Part shown: positions 6,295 to 12,352 of the stretch, piece by piece | How positions within the stretch are numbered: position 1 is the first letter of the stretch | Layout of the letters: each line of letters opens with the position of its first letter | NCBI GenBank assembly: GCA_964565705.1 | Contig: CAZMGD010000117.1 | Coordinates: 1 to 12,352 of the forward strand | DNA length: 12,352 nt | Direction of reading: 5' to 3' | Source: CAZMGD01 sp964565705 | Lineage (GTDB): Bacteria > Actinomycetota > Acidimicrobiia > Acidimicrobiales > Ilumatobacteraceae | The notes under the pieces: generated by a model | The model's database searches: none | What the model was told of the DNA's origin: nothing | Seen by the model: the letters and a program-made list of their open reading frames with translations, nothing else | Position numbers and translations under genes: made by a program

Positions 6295-6551
6295 TGGCTC
6301 GCTGCGCTCGCTGTCTGCGCCTGGGCTCGCCAACGGGGCTCGCTGCGCTCGCGTGAACGGCTACGGCGCAGGCTCGTGGTCGCGCTCGCTGTGTTCGGGG
6401 TGCTCGCTGTGCTCGCGAAGCCGTACCTGATGGCTCGCTGCGCTCGCTGTCTGCGCTCGCCAACGGGGCTCGCTGCGCTCGCGTGAACGGCTACGGCGCA
6501 GCCTCGTGGTCGCGTTCGCTGTGTTCGGGGTGCTCGCTGCGCACGCTGGGC
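6292..6551. repeat. Two tandem copies of a ~130-bp unit built from GCTCGCTG(C/T)GCTCGC words
   Basis: Unit 1 is 6292-6427 (136 bp) and unit 2 starts at 6428 and runs to about 6551. Both open with TGATGGCTCGCTGCGCTCGC and share GTGAACGGCTACGGCGCA (6353-6370 and 6483-6500). Unit 1 has six extra bases (CCTGGG type) near 6320, so the offset drops from 136 to 130. Inside each unit are four copies of a 15-bp word: 6297-6311, 6338-6352, 6384-6398, 6402-6416, and again 6433-6447, 6468-6482, 6514-6528, 6532-6546. The region fills the gap between the convergent DUF1015 and korB genes. No gene is credible in it. Function unknown; it could be a dispersed repeat family or a structured 3' region. Confidence 0.9.
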
Positions 6552-7564
<1,013 letters not shown>

Positions 7565-7568
<4 letters not shown>

Positions 7569-9430
7569 GACGTCGCCTCCAAGATGGCCTGGCGGATCTC
7601 GCCGCCGGTGAACGGAGCGCCCTGGAGCTTCGACATCGACCGGGCGTCGACGAGGAACTCACCTCGCACCAAGCGGCAGAGGTGCCCGGAGTTCAGCTCC
7701 GGAACCAGGATCGTGCGGAACCGGCGGAGCAGCTCGCCGAGGTTGCGCGGCAGTGGATTGAGGTGGGTGAGGTGGATCCAGGCGACCTTGCGGCCGTCCT
7801 CGCGGGCCCGCCGCACACCGGCGCTGATCGCACCCCACGTCGAACCCCAACCGAGGATGCACAGCTCGGCGTCCTCGTCGCCGACCACCGCGGCGAGTGG
7901 GATGTCGTTGGCGATGCCGGCGACCTTGGCGGCGCGCAGGTGCACCATCGCTTCGTGGTTGGAGGGGTCGTAGCTGATGTTGCCGGTGCCGTCCTCCTTC
8001 TCGATGCCGCCCACTCGGTGCATCAGCCCCGGGGTTCCGGGGATCGCCCACGGCCGGGAGAGCGTCTCCGGATCGCGCAGGTACGGCCAGAACTCCTCGC
8101 CGCCGTCCGCGTTCACGTGGTTCGGCGCGTCGGCGAAGTCGACCGAGATGTCGGGCAGGGTGGACAGGTCGGGCAGCCGCCAGGGTTCTGAGCCGTTGGC
8201 GAGGTAGCCGTCGGACAGCAGGATCACCGGCGTGCGGTACTTGATCGCCAGGCGCGCCGCTTCGATCGCAGCGTGGAAGCAGTGGGCCGGGCTGTAGGGG
8301 GCGACGACGGGCAGCGGCGCCTCGCCGTGGCGGCCGTAGAGCGCCATCTGCAGGTCGGCGGCCTCGGTCTTGGTGGGCAGGCCGGTCGACGGCCCGCCGC
8401 GCTGGATGTCGATGACGAGCAGCGGCAGCTCGATCGAGACGGCGAGACTGATCGTCTCGCCCTTCAGCGCCACGCCGGGGCCACTGGTCGTCGTCACGCC
8501 GAGATGACCGCCGAACGCCGCACCGAGGGCCATGCCGACCGCGGCGATCTCGTCTTCGGCCTGCACGGTGCGCACGCCGAAGTTCTTGTGCTTGGCCAGC
8601 TCGTGGAGGATGTCGGAGGCCGGTGTGATCGGGTAGCTGCCGAGGAAGAGCGGCAGCTTCGCCTGCTGGCTGGCGGCGATCAGCCCCCATGCCAGCGCCG
8701 AGTTGCCGTTGACGCTCGTGTACTCGCCGGACTCCAGCGGCGCCGGCGCGACCTCGAACCGCTCGTGGAACAGTTCGGTCGTGTCGCCGAAGTGGTAGCC
8801 GGCGAGCAGGGCCGCACGGTTGGCTTGACGCACGAGGTCGTTGGCCGCGAAGCGCTTGTCGATCCACGCGATCGTCGGATCGAGCTGGCGTGAGTACAGC
8901 CACGACACGAGGCCGAGGGCGAAGAAGTTCTTCGACCGCTCGGCGTCGCGGGGCTTGACGCCGAGCGGCGTGGTCGCCTCCTTGGTCAGCGACGTCATCG
9001 GGACCTCGACCACCCGGTATTTGTTGAGCGAGTCGTTGGTCAGCGGGTTGACGTCGTAGCCCGCCTTCTCCAGGTCGCGCGGCGTGAACGCATCGCTGTT
9101 CACCAGCACCATCCCCCCGAGCGCCAAGCGGCCGATGTCGGCGCGCAGCGCGGCAGGGTTCATCGCCACGAGCACGTCGGGTGCGTCGCCCGGCGTCGTG
9201 ATGTCGGTGCTCGAGATGTGCACCTGAAAGCTCGACACCCCGTGCACCGTGCCCGCCGGGGCGCGGATCTCGGCCGGGAACTCCGGAAGGGTGGCGAGGT
9301 CGTTGCCGGAGAGCGCACTGACGGAGCTGAAGCGATCCCCGGTGAGCTGCATCCCGTCGCCGGAGTCACCGGCGAAGCGGATGACGACCTTCCGCAGCGG
9401 TTCCACCGTCGCCGGCAAGGTGTCGGTCAT
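7565..9430 (-). CDS. korA: 2-oxoacid:ferredoxin oxidoreductase, fused gamma-alpha subunit (KorA type)
   Basis: 621 aa, close to mycobacterial KorA (about 650). Residues 14-200 are the gamma domain, opening VVIRFAGDSGDGMQLTGDRFS. From about 245 the alpha domain follows: SYPITPASDILHELAK at 265-280, VQAEDEIAAVGMALGAAFGG at 289-308, TTSGPGVALKGE at 314-325, DIQRGGPSTGLPTKTEAADL at 341-360, YGRHGE at 365-370 and LSDGYLANGSEPW at 405-417. The C-terminal domain includes ELNSGHLCRLVRG at 578-590. It pairs with KorB, which carries TPP and the Fe-S cluster. Start ATG 9430 is chosen because GGGGG precedes it by about 8 nt and the family N-terminus begins just after; the frame is open to 9541 but the extra residues look non-coding. 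First gene of a two-gene operon; no separate ferredoxin gene is in the window. Confidence 0.95.
7576..7580 (-). promoter_or_regulatory. Shine-Dalgarno site of korB
   Basis: GGAGG on the minus strand, 7 nt before the korB ATG and inside the end of korA. It confirms the korB start and the ATGA-coupled arrangement. Confidence 0.8.
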
Positions 9431-9479
9431 GTTCAAACCCCCAGTGGCGACCCGGCGACGCTGCCGGGAGGCCGGGGTC

Positions 9480-9485
9480 AACGTA
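9480..9485 (-). promoter_or_regulatory. Candidate -10 element for korAB
   Basis: TACGTT (minus strand 9485-9480) fits the actinobacterial TANNNT -10. It would start the transcript near 9473 and leave a leader of about 43 nt containing the GGGGG Shine-Dalgarno sequence of korA. No clear -35 box. Single-sequence evidence only. Confidence 0.35.
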
Positions 9486-9553
9486 GCGGAAGTCACACCG
9501 CGAATGCTGGACGGGACGACCCGGCACTGATCCACGACCACGCCTCGGCCAAC

Positions 9554-9559
9554 TACGGT
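9554..9559 (+). promoter_or_regulatory. Candidate -10 element for a leaderless aldolase transcript
   Basis: TACGGT is followed by exactly 7 nt and then the GTG start at 9567. In actinobacteria transcripts usually begin about 7 nt after TANNNT, which puts the first transcribed base on the G of GTG. No Shine-Dalgarno sequence lies before the GTG. The -35 region is weak. Confidence 0.55.
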
Positions 9560-9566
9560 CGGCCCG

Positions 9567-10451
9567 GTGAACTCGGCACAGCAACAGAAGGTCGCGTCCG
9601 GTCAGGGCTTCATCGCCGCACTGGACCAGAGCGGTGGCAGCACCCCGAAGGCGTTGAAGCTCTACGGCGTCGACGAGTCGATGTACTCGGGCGACACGGA
9701 GATGTACGACCGCATCCACGAGATGCGCACCCGCATCATCAAGAGCCCGGCGTTCAACGGCGACCGGGTGCTCGGCGCGATCCTCTTCGAGAACACGATG
9801 GACCGCGAGATCGACGGCCAGGACACGTCGGCGTACCTGTGGGACGTCAAGGGTGTCGTGCCGTTCCTCAAGGTGGACAAGGGCCTGGCGGCCGAGGCCG
9901 ACGGAGCCCAGGTGATGAAGCCGATCGATGGCCTCGACGACCTGCTCGGGCGCGCCGCGAGCAAGGGCGTGTTCGGCACCAAGATGCGTTCGGTCATCCA
10001 GAGCGCCGATCCCAAGGGCGTCGCCGCTGTCGTCGCCCAGCAGTTCGCGGTCGGGGTCCAGATCCTCGACGCCGGGCTCGTGCCGATCATCGAGCCCGAG
10101 GTCGACATCCACAGCACGACCAAGGAGGAGGCCGAGGCACTGCTGAAGGCCGGGATCCTCGAGCAGCTCGACGCGATCGGTGAGCGGAAGGTGATGCTGA
10201 AGCTCACCCTTCCGACCATCGACGACTTCTACAGCGACCTGGTGGCCCACCCCCAGGTGTTGAAGGTCGTCGCGCTCTCGGGCGGCTACACCCGCGACGA
10301 CGCGAACGCACGGCTCTCGCGCAACCACGGCGTCATCGCCAGCTTCTCCCGGGCGCTGACCGAGGGCCTGAGCCACCAGCAGAGCGACGACGAGTTCGAC
10401 GCCGTGCTCGCCACCGCGATCGACGACATCTACGCCGCCTCGATCACCTGA
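9567..10451 (+). CDS. Fructose-bisphosphate aldolase, class I
   Basis: 294 aa, the size of the Staphylococcus-type bacterial class I aldolase (Fda, 296 aa), which it follows along its whole length. Cleaves fructose-1,6-bisphosphate to dihydroxyacetone phosphate and glyceraldehyde-3-phosphate by a Schiff base, without metal; cytosolic, glycolysis and gluconeogenesis. Landmarks: GFIAALDQSGGSTPKAL at 14-30, AILFENTMDREIDG at 71-84, GVVPFLKVDKGL at 96-107, FGTKMRSV at 136-143, GLVPIIEPEVDI at 170-181, VMLKLTLPT at 209-217 with Lys212 as the expected Schiff-base lysine, and VVALSGGYTR and ASFSRAL late. All expected active-site residues appear to be present. Start is GTG at 9567; the MNSAQQQKVASGQGFIAALD start matches the family and the upstream -10 fits a leaderless transcript. 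Divergent from korA and convergent with the TPR gene. A symbol (fda or fbaB) is not assigned because usage varies. Confidence 0.95.
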   Translation: MNSAQQQKVASGQGFIAALDQSGGSTPKALKLYGVDESMYSGDTEMYDRIHEMRTRIIKSPAFNGDRVLGAILFENTMDREIDGQDTSAYLWDVKGVVPFLKVDKGLAAEADGAQVMKPIDGLDDLLGRAASKGVFGTKMRSVIQSADPKGVAAVVAQQFAVGVQILDAGLVPIIEPEVDIHSTTKEEAEALLKAGILEQLDAIGERKVMLKLTLPTIDDFYSDLVAHPQVLKVVALSGGYTRDDANARLSRNHGVIASFSRALTEGLSHQQSDDEFDAVLATAIDDIYAASIT

Positions 10452-10460
10452 CGCCACCGT

Positions 10461-10508
10461 TTCTCGGTCGGCTTCTGGTCGCCAGAGCAGCCAGATCCGG
10501 ACCGAGAA
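10461..10508. terminator. Two-part hairpin between convergent genes, probable bidirectional terminator
   Basis: TTCTCGGTC at 10461-10469 pairs with GACCGAGAA at 10500-10508, and the pairing can be extended outward and inward with single-base bulges. The loop holds a second hairpin, TCTGG (10474-10478) with CCAGA (10482-10486) and a 3-nt loop. It lies in the 60-bp gap between the ends of the aldolase and TPR genes. No U-run follows on either strand, so it would be a non-canonical terminator or a 3' stabiliser. Confidence 0.55.
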
Positions 10509-10511
10509 CGC

Positions 10512-11768
10512 TCAGCGGCCGAGGCCGCGGAGGCGGGCGGTGGCGTCGGCGTAGTCCGGGTCGTGGTGCAGCACCGTCTCGAACAGTTGGCGGGCGCGCA
10601 CGACGTCGCCTGAGCGGTCGTAGAGATCGGCGAGCACGTACCACTGCTTGAGGTGGTACTCGTGGACCTTGCGGGTCCGGCTGCCGATCGTGCCCATCGT
10701 GCGGATCGCACCGGCGAGGTCGCCCTGGTCGGCGAGGGCGCCGGCCGCGACGATGCGGGCTTCGGCCATCAGCTCAGGAGCCGGTGACATCTCCCGGACC
10801 TCGAGCCACAGCTCCTCGACCTGGCGGTACTTGCGCTGGGCGCGGTAGCAGTCGGCGAGCACGGCGTGGTTGCGGATGCCACCGGTGATCGCCCGCGCCG
10901 CCTCCAGCGCCGCGACGGCCTCCCTCCACCGTCCGAGCCGGTAGGCGGCGAGGCCGGCGACCTCCTGGGCCTCGGCCACGTCGGGTGCCTCACGGGTCAC
11001 CGTGCGCGCCAGCCGCCTCGACTCCTCGTACCGATCCCGCTCGAGCGCGTCGCGGGCCTGCGCCAGCATGTCGGCGAGTCGAGCGGCGCGCTTGGAGCCG
11101 ACCGCCCGGTCGAGACCGCCGAGGGTCTGCTCGTCGAGCGTCTTGGCCGCCCGCCGACCGGTGCTCCGCTTGGCGCCGGTCGCGCGCTGCGTCGCCGCGT
11201 CGGCCGCGTCGCGCACCGACCCCTCGTCGATCCACTGCTCGGCCGCGAAGGGCTCCGGCGCGGCCAACTTGTCGAGGCTGGTCTGGCGGCCCCCGGTGCG
11301 AGCGTGCACCTGGGCCGCTCTCACCTGTGCTGCGGTCCGCGGCTTGGGCGGTGCCTCGTCACGCGCCCGCCGTGGCGGACCACCCGGGCGCGGGCCCGAG
11401 CGTGCGGACCCGCCGGAGCGTTCACCCGCCTTGCCTTGCCGGGAACGCGGCGGACGAGCATCCCCCTCGCGGCGCGGCCTCGACGAGCTCGCACGACCAC
11501 CGTCGCGAGCGTCACGCTGGCCGCGCGCAGATCCCGCGGAGCGAGATCCGTCGGCCGGGCGGGGACCACCGGACCGTGCCCGCTCCCCGCCATCGCGGCG
11601 CGGGGCGCGATCGCGACGGTAGCGCTCGAGTGCCTCCGCATCCTCGCCCCCCACCGAGGGGCGGCTCCGACCGACGCTGCTCGATCGCCGCGCGGGGCGC
11701 GACGACGGCGTCGATGGACGGGAGGCGCCCGCGCTGGATGGACGGGGGGTGCGCGGGGCGGCAGACAT
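10512..11768 (-). CDS. TPR-repeat protein with long Arg/Ser/Gly/Pro-rich disordered N-terminus
   Basis: 418 aa; I do not recognise a named family. Residues 1-145 are low-complexity and very basic, rich in Arg, Ser, Gly and Pro with short SGGPRP, SRPRR and RPPRSR stretches, probably disordered and able to bind nucleic acid. Residues 146-225 are a mixed linker with AAQVRAAQVHARTGGRQTSLDKLA. From about 228 to 415 helical TPR-like pairs follow, for example DALERDRYEESRRLARTV, AAYRLGRWREAVAALEAA, ADCYRAQRKYRQVEELW, ADQGDLAGAIRTM and LADLYDRSGDVVRARQLFE ending in HHDPDYADA. TPRs mean protein-protein contact. No signal peptide or membrane helix is seen. ATG 11768 has no Shine-Dalgarno sequence but a -10-like TAGGCT lies 9 nt upstream, so it may be leaderless or nearly so. 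It is the next gene after the rRNA operon on the same strand, separated from 5S by a strong hairpin. The C-terminal half is certain as coding; the first third is less so. Confidence 0.8.
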   Translation of the reverse strand: MSAAPRTPRPSSAGASRPSTPSSRPARRSSSVGRSRPSVGGEDAEALERYRRDRAPRRDGGERARSGGPRPADGSRSAGSARGQRDARDGGRASSSRPRREGDARPPRSRQGKAGERSGGSARSGPRPGGPPRRARDEAPPKPRTAAQVRAAQVHARTGGRQTSLDKLAAPEPFAAEQWIDEGSVRDAADAATQRATGAKRSTGRRAAKTLDEQTLGGLDRAVGSKRAARLADMLAQARDALERDRYEESRRLARTVTREAPDVAEAQEVAGLAAYRLGRWREAVAALEAARAITGGIRNHAVLADCYRAQRKYRQVEELWLEVREMSPAPELMAEARIVAAGALADQGDLAGAIRTMGTIGSRTRKVHEYHLKQWYVLADLYDRSGDVVRARQLFETVLHHDPDYADATARLRGLGR

Positions 11769-11777
11769 AGGTCTGCC

Positions 11778-11783
11778 AGCCTA
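11778..11783 (-). promoter_or_regulatory. Candidate -10 element for the TPR gene
   Basis: TAGGCT on the minus strand fits TANNNT and ends 9 nt before the ATG at 11768. With a start site 7-9 nt downstream the leader would be 0-2 nt. No Shine-Dalgarno sequence is present, which agrees. The -35 side falls next to the rRNA terminator hairpin and shows no clear box. Confidence 0.4.
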
Positions 11784-11809
11784 CGGGAGCCGGCAGCGGC
11801 CCGAAACGG

Positions 11810-11845
11810 CGAACACCCCGCTGCCATCTCGGCGCGGGGTGTTCG
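11810..11845 (-). terminator. rRNA operon terminator hairpin
   Basis: A perfect 12-bp stem, CGAACACCCCGC (11810-11821) with GCGGGGTGTTCG (11834-11845), and a 12-nt loop. It begins about 9 nt after the 3' end of 5S on the minus strand. Only a short TTT follows the stem, so the U-tract is weak, as often in high-GC actinobacteria. It also isolates the TPR gene from rRNA transcription. Confidence 0.8.
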
Positions 11846-11853
11846 ACTGCGAA

Positions 11854-11971
11854 ATCTGGCGGCGACCTACTCTCCCAGGGGGTCTTCCCCCAAGTACCAT
11901 CGGCGCTGGCGGGCTTAACTACCGTGTTCGGGATGGGAACGGGTGTGACTCCGCCGCCATGGCCACCAGAA
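11854..11971 (-). rRNA. rrf: 5S ribosomal RNA
   Basis: About 118 nt on the minus strand. The ends pair as helix I: TCTGGTGGC at the 5' side (11970-11962) with GCCGCCAGA at the 3' side (11863-11855), one G-U. Inside are the family-typical CCCATCCCGAACACGG and TTAAGCCCGCCAGCGCCGATGGTACT and a late GGGAGAGTAGGTCGCCGCC. Ends are set from helix I plus one base each side and may be off by 1-2 nt. It lies 58 nt after 23S with no tRNA in between. Confidence 0.95.
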
Positions 11972-12029
11972 ACTTGTTGTCAATCGTGGGCGTTCCACGA
12001 GGACTCCAGAGCAAGCACGAGCGATATTT
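11972..12029 (-). other. 23S-5S internal transcribed spacer
   Basis: 58-nt spacer. It contains a small hairpin, TCGTGG (11984-11989) and CCACGA (11995-12000) with a 5-nt loop, which may help processing. No tRNA gene. Confidence 0.7.

Positions 12030-12352
<323 letters not shown>

Noticed and set aside
6251..6463. Small proteins encoded in the tandem repeat
   Set aside because: Frames consist of Arg/Ala/Ser repeats, lack ribosome-binding sites and arise from the GCTCGCTGCGC word.
6292..6551. CRISPR array
   Set aside because: The parts between words are themselves repeated in both units, spacing is irregular, and no cas gene is present.
9431..9541. Longer N-terminus for KorA
   Set aside because: The ATG at 9430 has a Shine-Dalgarno sequence, and the extension would run over the divergent promoter region.
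10866..11918. 350-codon plus-strand frame over the TPR gene
   Set aside because: Antisense to a gene with clear TPR helices and running into 5S rRNA; no domain seen.

Overview
The window is about 70% G+C and looks like a chromosomal core region of an actinobacterium. The main argument is gene order. An HAD phosphatase, a small Lys/Ala-rich protein, tlyA, nadK and recN run head to tail, matching the Mycobacterium tuberculosis block Rv1692-Rv1696. Frequent GTG/TTG starts, probable leaderless starts and a KorA/KorB pair fit the same group. Acidimicrobiia (Ilumatobacter-like) is my best guess at class level; that is inference, not proof. No phage, transposon, CRISPR array or defence cassette is visible.

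Layout. 1-529 (+) is the 3' end of an acyl-CoA dehydrogenase gene that starts before the window. It overlaps tail to tail with 522-5040 (-), a five-gene run: HAD phosphatase, phasin/histone H1-like protein, tlyA (rRNA 2'-O-methyltransferase), nadK and recN. Spacing is tight (8-nt overlap, 7-nt gap, 1-nt TGATG overlap, 39-nt gap), so one transcript is likely. Divergent from it, across only 69 bp, is a DUF1015 gene (5110-6294, +).

The convergent gap 6295-6551 holds a roughly 130-bp unit present twice in tandem, built from eight copies of a GCTCGCTG(C/T)GCTCGC-like word. It is the least explained piece of DNA here. Then korB and korA (6552-9430, -; transcription order korA-korB, ATGA overlap) encode a 2-oxoacid:ferredoxin oxidoreductase. 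Divergent from korA is a class I fructose-bisphosphate aldolase (9567-10451, +), whose GTG start lies exactly where a leaderless transcript would begin. A two-part hairpin separates it from a convergent Arg-rich TPR protein gene (10512-11768, -). The right end is the end of an rRNA operon on the minus strand: the 23S 3' end (12030 onward), a short spacer, 5S (11854-11971) and a 12-bp terminator hairpin.

Together the genes cover lipid degradation, DNA repair (RecN), NADP supply (NadK), ribosome modification (TlyA), ferredoxin-linked 2-oxoacid metabolism and glycolysis/gluconeogenesis. I do not see a convincing new multi-gene system. The best leads are the tandem repeat, the histone-like gene inside the tlyA operon, the Arg-rich TPR gene directly behind the rRNA operon, and the leaderless start signals.
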